DNA of 64,000 nt from an uncultured Bacilli bacterium (GTDB lineage: Bacteria > Bacillota_I > Bacilli_A > RF39 > UBA660), in contig CAKOHW010000005.1 in NCBI GenBank assembly GCA_934086185.1, positions 37,254 through 101,253 on the forward strand. The letters are read 5' to 3'. The notes beneath the pieces are model-generated. The model had not been told where the DNA came from and searched no databases. It saw nothing but the letters and a program-made list of their open reading frames with translations. How positions within the stretch are numbered: the stretch's first letter is position 1; each line of letters begins with the position of its first letter. This document shows positions 8,191-16,824 of the stretch, piece by piece. Position numbers and translations under genes: made by a program.

Positions 8191-9027
8191 CTAAACTGTC
8201 TCAAGTACTATTACATTAATAATCTTTTCTAAACAAATTAATATTTCATCAAAATCTATATTTCTTGCATACTCATATCTTTTTTGATAACTTTTCCATC
8301 TTTCTTTCAATATATCACTATCCATAATTAAATCTATGGCAATTGATGGCTCACCAACATATTCTCTTTTATAAAATGTTTTTTCTATTGCTTTAACAAA
8401 ATCTTCTAAATTAACGTTATCCCAATCTCTTGTATAAATTAAATAGATATCATAAAAATCTCTCATTCTTCCATTTAATTCTACTCTACTTAAAATTGTT
8501 TCTATCTTTTCTGCCAGTACTGTTTCAATATTGTATGCCCATAATTTTACATATCTATCACCTAGAATTGGTTTATATTTATAATTAATTTCTTTTGGAG
8601 TAATTGGATCACCTGTAGCTATATCAATATGAAATTTTTCTTTAATATTATCTATTTCAATTTGAATATCAACTCTAAAACCACCATACTCATCTTCATC
8701 TCTTATTGGTGATATTCCTAAATAACTAAGTTTTGCATTATCGTCCATTTCTATTGATACTATTTCTTTAATCATTTTAACTATTGTTTCTTCATTAAAA
8801 TTTGCATTCCTAAAGGCAGTATCAATATCCATAGTAGATCTATTTTCTACTCCGAATAATGTACTTAAATAAAATCCACCTTTTAATATAAAATTATCTT
8901 TATATTTACTAACTGATAGTCTTTCTATAAATCTATCATACATATAAAGTCTAAGTAATGTATTAAAATCTACATTTTGTTCTTTTGAAATGTTTTTTAA
9001 TTTAGCTTTTAACTGCATACTATTCAT
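8191..9027 (-). CDS. abiEii: AbiEii/AbiGii-family nucleotidyltransferase toxin
   Basis: 278 residues with the signatures of the AbiEii/AbiGii (MenT-like) nucleotidyltransferase family: FILKGGFYLSTLFG (about 46-59), the RSTMDIDTAF motif supplying the two catalytic Asp residues (about 63-72), a third acidic strand (GGFRVDIQIEI, about 115-125), and AEKIETILSR...RMRDFYDIYLI (about 172-197). Family members transfer nucleotides, for example onto tRNA 3' ends, and stop growth; the system is a type IV toxin-antitoxin and can abort phage infection. The ATG at 9027 overlaps the antitoxin stop by 8 bases and has GAGGT 5 bases upstream. Confidence 0.88.
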   Translation of the reverse strand: MNSMQLKAKLKNISKEQNVDFNTLLRLYMYDRFIERLSVSKYKDNFILKGGFYLSTLFGVENRSTMDIDTAFRNANFNEETIVKMIKEIVSIEMDDNAKLSYLGISPIRDEDEYGGFRVDIQIEIDNIKEKFHIDIATGDPITPKEINYKYKPILGDRYVKLWAYNIETVLAEKIETILSRVELNGRMRDFYDIYLIYTRDWDNVNLEDFVKAIEKTFYKREYVGEPSIAIDLIMDSDILKERWKSYQKRYEYARNIDFDEILICLEKIINVIVLETV

Positions 9028-9646
9028 AAAATACCTCTATATAATTCATTACTTTATCTTTAATTCCCATTTTTTTAGCATAATTAGATAGTTTAACTAG
9101 ATCTTTATTTTTTCTTTTAAGATATGCTCTAATTGAATATTTAACGTGTTCTGAATCCATTCTATTTTTAGATCTAATGATATCACATATACATCTTTCT
9201 ACATCATAGACTCTTACACTATTTCCCATTGGTGTTTTTACTTCAGTAAGTCCTAGTTCATAAATATCGCCTGACACATAAAACACTTCATGTTTTGCTA
9301 AATGTTTACTATTATAAGTCTTTTTTACTGTAATATCGTATTTATCATTTGGTGCTTTAATAGAAAGACCATGAAAATAAAGTGCAGTCATATGAGAGTA
9401 AATTGTATTTGGCATACTTAGACTAAAAACATAATAATTATCTTCAATTTTATTAATATCTATATAAATACCAGGAGCAACTTTTTCAACAATTCCTTTT
9501 TTCCACATAGAATTTAGATACATCCTATGTATTCCAAAATTATCTAGTTCTTTTGAAGTAACATATCCGTTATTCATTTTCATAATTAACTCAATAACTT
9601 CAAAATTACTCTCTTCTTTAAATTCTTTTATTGTCATCCTTTCCAT
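9020..9646 (-). CDS. abiEi: AbiEi-family antitoxin and transcriptional regulator
   Basis: 208 residues. The N-terminal winged helix (GYVTSKELDNFGIHRMYLNS through GIYIDIN, about 27-67) matches the AbiEi antitoxin domain, and the C-terminal part (TAL YFHGLSIK..., DVERCICDIIRSKNRMD) matches the AbiEi C-terminal region. In the family it blocks the toxin and represses its own operon by binding inverted repeats. A very strong AAAGGAGG lies 6 bases before the ATG. The promoter upstream lies inside an 18-bp inverted repeat, consistent with autorepression. Two-gene operon with the toxin. Confidence 0.87.
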   Translation of the reverse strand: MERMTIKEFKEESNFEVIELIMKMNNGYVTSKELDNFGIHRMYLNSMWKKGIVEKVAPGIYIDINKIEDNYYVFSLSMPNTIYSHMTALYFHGLSIKAPNDKYDITVKKTYNSKHLAKHEVFYVSGDIYELGLTEVKTPMGNSVRVYDVERCICDIIRSKNRMDSEHVKYSIRAYLKRKNKDLVKLSNYAKKMGIKDKVMNYIEVFYE

Positions 9647-9661
9647 AATTTTCCTCCTTTT

Positions 9662-9707
9662 TTGACAAATCTACTGATATTGTAATATTTATCAGTAGAT
9701 TTGTCAA
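9662..9707 (-). promoter_or_regulatory. AbiE operon promoter inside an 18-bp perfect inverted repeat (operator)
   Basis: The arms TTGACAAATCTACTGATA (9662-9679) and its exact complement (9690-9707) are separated by 10 bases. On the minus strand the right arm supplies a consensus -35 TTGACA (9702-9707); 17 bases later comes TACAAT (9679-9684), and the start would fall in the left arm near 9672. AbiEi proteins are known to bind inverted repeats in their own promoter, so this is the likely operator. Confidence 0.8.
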
Positions 9708-9771
9708 GATAATTAAAAAATTTAGATATGCTTTTTAACATTCTAAATTTCTCTATTTTTATTTTTTATTA

Positions 9772-9801
9772 TGGTAATAATATATTTATTTATTATTACC
9801 A
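9772..9801. repeat. 10-bp inverted repeat of unknown role
   Basis: Arms TGGTAATAAT and ATTATTACCA with a 10-base spacer, in the 340-base gap between abiEi and recG. No T run follows on either strand. Apart from this hairpin and the small RNA candidate at 9892-9989 I see nothing in that gap. Confidence 0.4.
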
Positions 9802-9891
9802 CTTAAAACATACTTTTTTAGTTCTTTTTTAAATTTGAGTACTTAAAAGTGTACCTAAAATTACTTAGTAGTTCTAAAACCCTTTAAAATC

Positions 9892-9989
9892 AACAAAAAT
9901 GGAGCCTTTCGGCTCCTTCAGGGGGTTTTGGTTGATACACATTAACTTTATTATCGTTAGTGTATATCTGCATGATATAATATCATGCT
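9892..9989 (-). ncRNA. Candidate ~98-nt C-rich small RNA downstream of recG
   Basis: On the minus strand TTGACA (10019-10024), exactly 17 bases, then TAAAAT (9996-10001) form a near-consensus promoter, with a start near 9989. The RNA would open with hairpin GCATGATAT/ATATCATGC (9970-9988), then ATACACTAAC/GTTAATGTGTAT (9935-9965), then an unpaired CAACCAAAACCCCCTGAA stretch, and end in terminator stem GGAGCC-GAAA-GGCTCC (9901-9916) plus ATTTTTG. No ORF fits. C-rich loops in Firmicutes small RNAs (RsaE/RoxS) bind Shine-Dalgarno sequences; a similar role here is inference. Confidence 0.6.
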
Positions 9990-10051
9990 ATATACATTTT
10001 ATTATTAATTAGTATCTTTGTCAATTGATATTATTCAAAAAATGTAAATTA

Positions 10052-12040
10052 TTAATCAATAAAATTTATTTCATTTATTATTTCTTTATAGTGTGGATAG
10101 TTCATAAAGTTATTATTTATATTTTCTTCTATGAATTCTTTTGAGTCTATATTACATTGTTTTAATATTCTTATATCTTCTTTTATATCAGCTAATTTAA
10201 ATATCATTTGTCCACTTTGTTTAGTTCCAAATAAATTACCGCTACCTCTTAATTCAAAGTCTTTTTCTGCTATATAAAAACCGTCTGTTGATGATGTTAA
10301 AACATTTAATCTTTCCTTTTCATAATTACTTATCATAATACAATATGAAATAAATTCGTTTCTACCTACTCTTCCTCGTAATTGATGAAGCGTAGATAAA
10401 CCAAATCGTTCTGCATTAAATATAACTATACATGTTGCATTTTTTACATCCACTCCTACCTCTATTACCGTAGTAGAAATAAGTATTTTAGTTTCGTTTC
10501 TTTGAAATTTACTCATTATTTCTTCTTTTTCTTTTGATTTTAGTTTTCCGTGTAATATATCTATTGGTATTTTATTATTGAATGCAACATTTAGTTTGTC
10601 TCTTAATTTTTCTACATCATATAAATTATTATCTTCATTTTCTTCTACTAATGGTGATATTACATATATTTGGTGTCCTTTTTTTATTTCATTTAACATA
10701 ATAAGTAAACATTCTTTTAATTCTGTTTCTTTATATAATTTAGTAATTATTTCTTTTCTACCACTTGGTTTTGTTTTTATTTCTGAAATATCCATATCAC
10801 CATAAATAGTTAGTGCATATGTTCTTGGTATAGGGGTTGCAGACATATATAACACATCTACTAATTCTCCTTTGTTTTGAAGATTTTTTCTTTGATTAAC
10901 TCCAAATCTGTGTTGTTCATCAGTTATTACTAAACCTAAGTTATTAAATATTACTTCATCATTTATTAGTGAATGTGTACCTATAATACAATCTATTTCA
11001 TTATTTTTTAATTCTTTTATTATTTTATTTCTTTCGGATTTTTTTGTAGATGATGTTAATAATCTTATATTTAATTGTGGTAGTATATTTTGCATATTTT
11101 CATAATGCTGACTTGCTAATATTTCTGTAGGAGCCAAAAATGCAGATTGAAAACTCGCTAAATAATTCATATAGATTGCTATAAAAGCTACTATTGTTTT
11201 ACCACTACCTACATCACCTATTACTAATCTATTCATTCTTTTATTCGATTTGAAATCATCTTTAATATCATTGATACTTTTTAATTGATCACTTGTTAGT
11301 TCAAATGGTAAGGATTTTATTAACTCATTAACTTTAATATCATTTATATTTTTTATTATATTTTTTTCATCTTTGATTCTTGATAATTTTAAATAATTTA
11401 TTTTAAACATGAATTCAAATAATTCTTTGTATTTTAGTACTATTTTTGATTGCTTTAAATTATTTATGTTTGTTGGATTGTGTATTTCTTTGATTGCATT
11501 TAATTCATCTATAAATTTATATTTTTTAATAAGATAATCTGGTAATGTATTTTTATATTCAATTTTTGATAATATATCATTTATAATTTTTGATAGTGTA
11601 GTTGTTTTTAATGACATATTACTATGATATACTGGTTCTATTATAGAACTAGTTATTGGATGTAATAATATATTCGTTGCAGTAAAGTTATTTTTTTCTA
11701 TATTATATTTACCTATTATGCATATATTTTTTCCTACTGTTAAATGTTGTTTTAGAAAGTGTCTATTAAATATAGCAACATTAATTAATTTATTATTTGT
11801 CAATACTCTAAATCTTAATATATTAAAGTTTCTTTTTATGTATGATAATTTTGGAATTGATTCGATTATACCATTTATAGTAATTTGATTATCATTTTGT
11901 ACATAATTAATGTTTGTTGGGTTATAAAAATTATATTTATATGGATAATATTCTATTAAATCTTGGGCTGTAAAAATATTTAATTTGTGTAAATTATTTA
12001 AATTTTTTTCTCCAATACCTGGCATATTACTTAATTCCAT
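10052..12040 (-). CDS. recG: ATP-dependent DNA helicase RecG
   Basis: Branch-migration helicase that remodels stalled forks and Holliday junctions. The 662 residues are close to the family length. Seen: N-terminal HhH-like segment (MPGIGEKNLNNLHKLNIFTAQDLIEYYPYKY, start of the wedge domain), an OB-fold region (QITINGIIESIP..., NVAIFNRHFLKQHL), then superfamily 2 motifs: GDVGSGKT (Walker A, near 276), DEQH (near 373), SATPIPRT (near 401), STTVIEVGVDVKNAT and QLRGRVGR (near 560). The C-terminal FELRGSGNLFGTKQSG is typical of RecG. AAGGAG precedes the ATG. Candidate small RNA genes flank it on both sides. Confidence 0.97.
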   Translation of the reverse strand: MELSNMPGIGEKNLNNLHKLNIFTAQDLIEYYPYKYNFYNPTNINYVQNDNQITINGIIESIPKLSYIKRNFNILRFRVLTNNKLINVAIFNRHFLKQHLTVGKNICIIGKYNIEKNNFTATNILLHPITSSIIEPVYHSNMSLKTTTLSKIINDILSKIEYKNTLPDYLIKKYKFIDELNAIKEIHNPTNINNLKQSKIVLKYKELFEFMFKINYLKLSRIKDEKNIIKNINDIKVNELIKSLPFELTSDQLKSINDIKDDFKSNKRMNRLVIGDVGSGKTIVAFIAIYMNYLASFQSAFLAPTEILASQHYENMQNILPQLNIRLLTSSTKKSERNKIIKELKNNEIDCIIGTHSLINDEVIFNNLGLVITDEQHRFGVNQRKNLQNKGELVDVLYMSATPIPRTYALTIYGDMDISEIKTKPSGRKEIITKLYKETELKECLLIMLNEIKKGHQIYVISPLVEENEDNNLYDVEKLRDKLNVAFNNKIPIDILHGKLKSKEKEEIMSKFQRNETKILISTTVIEVGVDVKNATCIVIFNAERFGLSTLHQLRGRVGRNEFISYCIMISNYEKERLNVLTSSTDGFYIAEKDFELRGSGNLFGTKQSGQMIFKLADIKEDIRILKQCNIDSKEFIEENINNNFMNYPHYKEIINEINFID

Positions 12041-12072
12041 AATTACTCCTTATTTTTTTGATTTTTTTCAAA

Positions 12073-12098
12073 AAAAGTGTTGACAAAATGACACTTTT
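12073..12098 (-). terminator. Intrinsic terminator after the PFOR gene
   Basis: On the minus strand AAAAGTGT / ACACTTTT with a 10-base loop is followed by a T run, ending PFOR transcription before recG. The same DNA carries a TTGACA box for the plus-strand small RNA candidate. Confidence 0.65.
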
Positions 12099-12114
12099 CA
12101 ATTAGTATATGAAG

Positions 12115-12208
12115 TACCAATTCACTTAACGGCGAATTGGTGCTAGTATCACACTAGCCAACCCCTTTTTATTCTTTGAAACTGTTCTCAGGGGGACAGT
12201 TTCTTTTT
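12115..12208 (+). ncRNA. Candidate ~94-nt small RNA between recG and the PFOR gene
   Basis: Plus-strand TTGACA at 12080-12085, a 17-base spacer and TAGTAT at 12103-12108 predict a start near 12115. The RNA would fold as ACCAATTC/GAATTGGT (12116-12141), GCTAGT/ACTAGC (12142-12158), an unpaired CCAACCCC stretch (12158-12165) and a strong terminator GAAACTGT/ACAGTTTC (12178-12203) with T7. The terminator loop holds TCAGGGGG (12188-12195), able to pair with the CCCC of the same RNA or with CCCCCUGA of the small RNA at 9892-9989. Minus-strand transcription through PFOR is an alternative reading of the hairpins. Confidence 0.5.
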
Positions 12209-15200
12209 TTATATTAATTTTTTAAAATACTCATAACGTTCAATAGCGTTATTTTTTTGTTCGTTTAAAATTTGTGTTGATAGTTCTGGATTTTTCTTTT
12301 TTAATGAATTAAATCTTACTTCATGTGATAAAAACTCATCATACTTATCAAAATTAGGTTCTCCTGAATCTATTGTCAATTTATTATCTACATATCTCAT
12401 TAAGATATTATAACCGCACAAAACTGATAATTTTGATTCATCTATAGAGTTTGTTAAGCCACCTTTAATTCCGTGCTCTATGCACGGAGAATATCCAATT
12501 ATTATTGATGGTCCATTATGTTTTTCAGCTTCTATCATAGTTTTTATTGTATGCATTGGATTTGCTTCTAAACATGTTGATGCAACATATACATTAGGAT
12601 AATTTGTAGCAATTTTGAATAAATCTTTCTTTTTTGTTGATTTTCCATTTGTAGTAAATTTTGCTACTGCACCTAATTTTGTTGATTTTGAAGATTGTCC
12701 TCCAGTATTTGAATATACTTCGGTATCAAGTACTAATATGTTAACATTTTCATTTGATGATAGTATTTGATCTATACCACTAAAACCTATGTCATAAGCC
12801 CATCCATCACCACCTATACACCAAACAGTTCTCGCTTCAACATAGTCTAATAATGATTTATCAAAATTTGTATTTGATAATTTTTCTTTTATTGATTTTG
12901 TTTTTTCATAATCATTTATATTATCTATATATTCATTATAGTATTCTGTATTTTTTAATTTTTCAATTATTTCGTTTTGTTTTTCTTTATACGATTTATA
13001 TATTCCATATCCAAATTCAGCATTATCTTCAAATAAACTATTTGCCCATGGAATACTATATGGAGTACTTGGGCATGATGCACCATAAATACTTGAACAT
13101 CCTGTTGCATTTGCAATTACTAATTTGTGTCTAAATAATTGTGTTAATAATTTTATATATGGTGTTTCTCCACATCCAGCACATGCTCCAGAAAATGAGA
13201 ATAAAGATTTTTCATATTGACAACCTTTTATTGTATTTTTAGGTAAATTATTTATATTAATATGATTATTAAATGTTTCTATTTCTAAATCAGTATTTTG
13301 TTCTTTTTCAGTTAATATTATTGCCTTTTCTCCTAGTTTACCTGGACATACTTTGCTACATAATCCACATCCTGTACAATCTTCTTTACTTATTATAACT
13401 GAATAATTTTTGTTTGTAGCAAAATCTTTAATATGTTCTAAACTATCTGGCCCATCTATAATAGGTCTTATTACTGCATGTGGACATACAATTGAACACA
13501 TACCACATTCAATACAATTTTCTTTAATCCATTTTGCTGTAGTATTTGATAAACCTCGTTTTTCATATTTTGTGTTGCCACCATTCATTATTCCAGTATT
13601 ATAATCATATAATTCTTTTGTTGATAAAGTATTACCTTTTCCACAATTTATTATGTCTATTATTGATTTTATATTATTATTTTCTATTTTTTGATTATTA
13701 TCTATAACAATATTTGTTAAAGAAATGTTATTTATTGCATTAATGTTGGCAGTAACGATATCATTACCTTTTATACTAAAACGTTTGTTAATTAAATCTA
13801 TTAATTTATCTTGATAATTTTTAATATTTAATTTATTAAGTATAACACTTTCGATTATTATACCTATTCTTCCTTTGATACCATTAGAAGCCGCTATTTT
13901 ATCAGCATTTATTATACTTACTTTTATATTTTTTTCTCTTATTATATTTTTTATATTATTGGGCAATAATTCGTTTAATTCTTTTTCATTTTTTTGAGAA
14001 TTAATTATGAGTTCTCCATTTTCCATTATGTTATCTAAGATGTCATATTTACTAATATATTGTTCTTTAGTTATAACAATTATTTTCGGATTGGTTAAAT
14101 AGTATGGTGCTTCTATTTTATTATCACTAAATCTTAAGTGTGATATTGTTAAACCACCACTTTTTTTAGAATCATATTCGAAATAACCTTGTACAAATTT
14201 TCCTTCACCTATAATTTTTAATAAATCTTTTGAAGCTCCTATTGAACCATCAGAACCATATCCATATATTTTTATTTCATCATAATTTTCTTTTAATTCA
14301 TAATTATAATGTTCTAACTCAGTGTTATTTAAGTCGTCTTTTATTCCTATTGTAAAATTTTCTTTTAATTCATTATTTAGCATCATATAAATATCATAAA
14401 TGTTATTTGGCGTAGTGTTCTTTCCTGAAAGACCATATCTACCTCCTACAATATTTATATTTTTATTTTTTAATGATGTTAAAACATCTAAGTATAGTGG
14501 TTCTCCTATACTACCTGGTTCATTTGTTCTATCTAATACTGCAATATTTTTCACTGTATCTGGTAGTACTTTTAATAAATATTCTTTACTAAATGGTCTA
14601 TATAAATGAACTTCGATTAGTCCTACATCTTTTAAATCGTCAACAACTTTTTTGATTGTTTTTGTAACTGATCCCATTGCTATTATTACGTTTTTTGCTA
14701 CAGGGCTACCATAATAATTGAATGGTTTATAATCTGTGTCCATTATTTTATTTATTTCATTCATGTAGTGATTTACACTTTTTGCAATATCTTTATATAA
14801 TGAATTTCTAGATTCTGTACATTGAAAATAAATATCTTCGTTTTGAGCAGTACCTCTAGTTATTATATTATTTGGATTAAGTGCTTTATTCCTAAAATAT
14901 TCAATTTTTTCTCTTGGGATTAACGACTTTAATTTTTCATAATCCATTTCTTTAATCTTATTTAGTTCATGACTTGTTCTAAATCCATCAAAAAAATGTA
15001 GAAATGGTATAATATTACTGATACTTGATAAATGAGCTACTGCCGCTAAATCCTGGGCTTCCTGCACGGATGATGAAGCTAATATACAAAAACCAGTTTG
15101 TCTTGTTGCATAAATATCCTGATGATCTCCGGAAATACTTAGGGCATGTGTTGCTAAAGATCTTGAAGCAACATGTATTACACATGGTAACATTTCTCCT

Positions 15201-15493
15201 GCTATTTTGTACATATTTGGAATCATTAATAATAATCCTTGACTTGCTGTAAATGTAGTTGCTAATGTACCAGATATTAAAGCACCGTGTAATGCTCCTG
15301 CAGCTCCTGCTTCGCTTTGCATTTCAATAACATCCGTTATTTTATTATAAAAATTTAATTCTTGTTTATTTTTTAATTCTTCAATTGTACTTGCCATTGG
15401 ACTAGATGGTGTTATTGGGTATATAAAACTTAATTCACTAAATTTATATGCTATATTCGCACATGCATTATTTCCATCAATTATTTTGTACAT
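12209..15493 (-). CDS. nifJ: Pyruvate:ferredoxin (flavodoxin) oxidoreductase
   Basis: Single-chain PFOR that decarboxylates pyruvate to acetyl-CoA and passes electrons to ferredoxin or flavodoxin; central to anaerobic energy metabolism. At 1094 residues it is a little shorter than the usual ~1170. Domains in order: the pyruvate-binding N-terminus (ACANIAYKFSELSFIYPITPSSPM, with EAGAAGALHGA), transketolase-C-like and gamma domains, two 4Fe-4S motifs (CIECGMCSIVCP near 690 and CTGCGLCSKVCPG near 745), and the TPP domain with CAGCGETPY, GDGWAYDIGFSGID and the GGQSSKST loop. It is a lone gene with its own terminator. It marks the organism as a strict or facultative anaerobe. Confidence 0.96.
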   Translation of the reverse strand: MYKIIDGNNACANIAYKFSELSFIYPITPSSPMASTIEELKNKQELNFYNKITDVIEMQSEAGAAGALHGALISGTLATTFTASQGLLLMIPNMYKIAGEMLPCVIHVASRSLATHALSISGDHQDIYATRQTGFCILASSSVQEAQDLAAVAHLSSISNIIPFLHFFDGFRTSHELNKIKEMDYEKLKSLIPREKIEYFRNKALNPNNIITRGTAQNEDIYFQCTESRNSLYKDIAKSVNHYMNEINKIMDTDYKPFNYYGSPVAKNVIIAMGSVTKTIKKVVDDLKDVGLIEVHLYRPFSKEYLLKVLPDTVKNIAVLDRTNEPGSIGEPLYLDVLTSLKNKNINIVGGRYGLSGKNTTPNNIYDIYMMLNNELKENFTIGIKDDLNNTELEHYNYELKENYDEIKIYGYGSDGSIGASKDLLKIIGEGKFVQGYFEYDSKKSGGLTISHLRFSDNKIEAPYYLTNPKIIVITKEQYISKYDILDNIMENGELIINSQKNEKELNELLPNNIKNIIREKNIKVSIINADKIAASNGIKGRIGIIIESVILNKLNIKNYQDKLIDLINKRFSIKGNDIVTANINAINNISLTNIVIDNNQKIENNNIKSIIDIINCGKGNTLSTKELYDYNTGIMNGGNTKYEKRGLSNTTAKWIKENCIECGMCSIVCPHAVIRPIIDGPDSLEHIKDFATNKNYSVIISKEDCTGCGLCSKVCPGKLGEKAIILTEKEQNTDLEIETFNNHININNLPKNTIKGCQYEKSLFSFSGACAGCGETPYIKLLTQLFRHKLVIANATGCSSIYGASCPSTPYSIPWANSLFEDNAEFGYGIYKSYKEKQNEIIEKLKNTEYYNEYIDNINDYEKTKSIKEKLSNTNFDKSLLDYVEARTVWCIGGDGWAYDIGFSGIDQILSSNENVNILVLDTEVYSNTGGQSSKSTKLGAVAKFTTNGKSTKKKDLFKIATNYPNVYVASTCLEANPMHTIKTMIEAEKHNGPSIIIGYSPCIEHGIKGGLTNSIDESKLSVLCGYNILMRYVDNKLTIDSGEPNFDKYDEFLSHEVRFNSLKKKNPELSTQILNEQKNNAIERYEYFKKLI

Positions 15494-15583
15494 TTTATCA
15501 CTTTCTTTCTATATACATTATAATATTTATATGAGAAAAAAATCAAATAAAAGACTTATATGTGTAAAATAAAAATTAGAGGT

Positions 15584-16117
15584 TTACTCTAATAATTTAA
15601 ATATTGGATAATCAGTATCTTCATAAATGATTATATCTTTGTTTAACTTTGATATAACATTTTTATTATTTGTAATCAATAGTGTATCTGTATTTAGCAG
15701 TCTTATATCTTTTTTATTGTTAATATCTATATACTTTTCAACATCATTATTTAAATATATTCCTTTATCATTCCATAAAGATAATATACTTGGGTACATA
15801 TTTTTGTATAAATCTTCTTCATAAATTAATTTGTAATTGGAAAAACCTAATTCATTCATTATGATTTTTAATACTAAGTAATTCGTTTCACAATATAGTT
15901 TGTTTATTAAAATTAGTAGTTTATTTTGTATAAATATGTTTGATAGTTTATATTTAGTAATTACTTTTTTTAATGTGTTTAGTAATATTTTATAATTTAA
16001 TATATAATTATTTTTTATGTATTGTTCTGTTTTAATTTTATATATTTTTTTATTTTTATATAATAGTATTTCATTATCTAGTAACTTTAGTATTATTTTA
16101 TTTTTTATAATTATCAC
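15584..16117 (-). CDS. Unrecognised protein co-oriented with spoIIQ
   Basis: 177 residues, very rich in Ile, Leu, Lys, Asn and Tyr, with no signal peptide and no clear membrane segment. It begins with beta-strand-like IIIKNKIILKLLDNEILLYKN and has LLILINKLYCETNYLVLKIIM near 67-87 and a second strand-rich half. It lies 15 bases downstream of the SpoIIQ-like gene with an AGTGAT ribosome site, so it is probably in the spoIID-spoIIQ operon. In Bacillus this position holds spoIIID or mbl, but the sequence shows neither a helix-turn-helix nor an actin phosphate loop. A lineage-specific spore or envelope protein is possible. Confidence 0.6.
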   Translation of the reverse strand: MIIIKNKIILKLLDNEILLYKNKKIYKIKTEQYIKNNYILNYKILLNTLKKVITKYKLSNIFIQNKLLILINKLYCETNYLVLKIIMNELGFSNYKLIYEEDLYKNMYPSILSLWNDKGIYLNNDVEKYIDINNKKDIRLLNTDTLLITNNKNVISKLNKDIIIYEDTDYPIFKLLE

Positions 16118-16132
16118 TCTTTCAAAAAAAGA

Positions 16133-16777
16133 CTAATTAGATAAGTCTTTTAAATCTTTTTCAAAATAATTATTTGGGTTTACATTAGTACCGTTAATAC
16201 TTACTTCAAATAATAACATGTTATCACTAGTTGATGAAATATTATTTTTTCCACTTGTTGCTATTACTTCACCTTTTTTGATTGTTTGTCCTTCTTTAAC
16301 ATTAAGTTTATCTACACTATAATATGTTGTTACTATATTGTTAGTATGAGTTATTTCAATAACATTTCCTAGTAATTCTTCTGTTTTTATTTTTGTTACT
16401 TTACCGTCAGATGTTGCTATTATTTCAAATGGTTCACTTGAAGAATATAATATTCCTGTGTTTGGCATATAAGTGTTTTCATATAAAATTAATGATTTTT
16501 TTTGTGATTCTTCTGATGACTCTTTATCATAATAATCTATTTCAATATTTACATTTTCTGCTGTAAATGGTTTTGTTGTTTTACCATCATCTATAGAGGT
16601 TACCGGAATATCACTTTTAATAAAATTTTTTAATATGTAAGATAAATTGTATGTGCCTTCATATTTATTATCTAAAATATTACTAACAAATAACATACTT
16701 ATAAATACTAATGATACTAATGATAAATAAACACCTACTGATACCCATCGTTTTAATCTTAATCTTTTTTTATTCAT
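16133..16777 (-). CDS. spoIIQ: SpoIIQ-like membrane protein with degenerate M23/LytM domain
   Basis: 214 residues: one N-terminal membrane helix (WVSVGVYLSLVSLVFISMLFV, about 11-31), a linker and a LytM-like domain from about residue 110. The zinc ligands of active M23 peptidases are missing: the usual HxxxxxxxD opening reads MPNTGILYSS and the final HxH reads LLFEVSING. B. subtilis SpoIIQ is likewise a pseudo-enzyme; it forms the forespore half of the SpoIIQ-SpoIIIAH channel during engulfment. It lies directly after spoIID, as in Bacillus. The ribosome site is AAGGTG. Confidence 0.82.
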   Translation of the reverse strand: MNKKRLRLKRWVSVGVYLSLVSLVFISMLFVSNILDNKYEGTYNLSYILKNFIKSDIPVTSIDDGKTTKPFTAENVNIEIDYYDKESSEESQKKSLILYENTYMPNTGILYSSSEPFEIIATSDGKVTKIKTEELLGNVIEITHTNNIVTTYYSVDKLNVKEGQTIKKGEVIATSGKNNISSTSDNMLLFEVSINGTNVNPNNYFEKDLKDLSN

Positions 16778-16824
16778 GTTTCACCTTCCTAGTAGAAGTA
16801 TGAACAAAAAAAAAGAAATTATAC

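Noticed and set aside
9865..9885. GTTTTAGAACTA on the minus strand looks like the start of a type II CRISPR repeat or a tracrRNA anti-repeat.
   Set aside because: It occurs once, with no spaced copies, no cas genes and no matching anti-repeat; the neighbouring hairpins are better explained by the small RNA candidate.
9877..9937. Crossing complementarity (AAAACCC with GGGTTTT and ATCAAC with GTTGAT) suggesting an H-type pseudoknot.
   Set aside because: The upstream halves lie beyond the predicted terminator at 9892, so they would not be in the same RNA.
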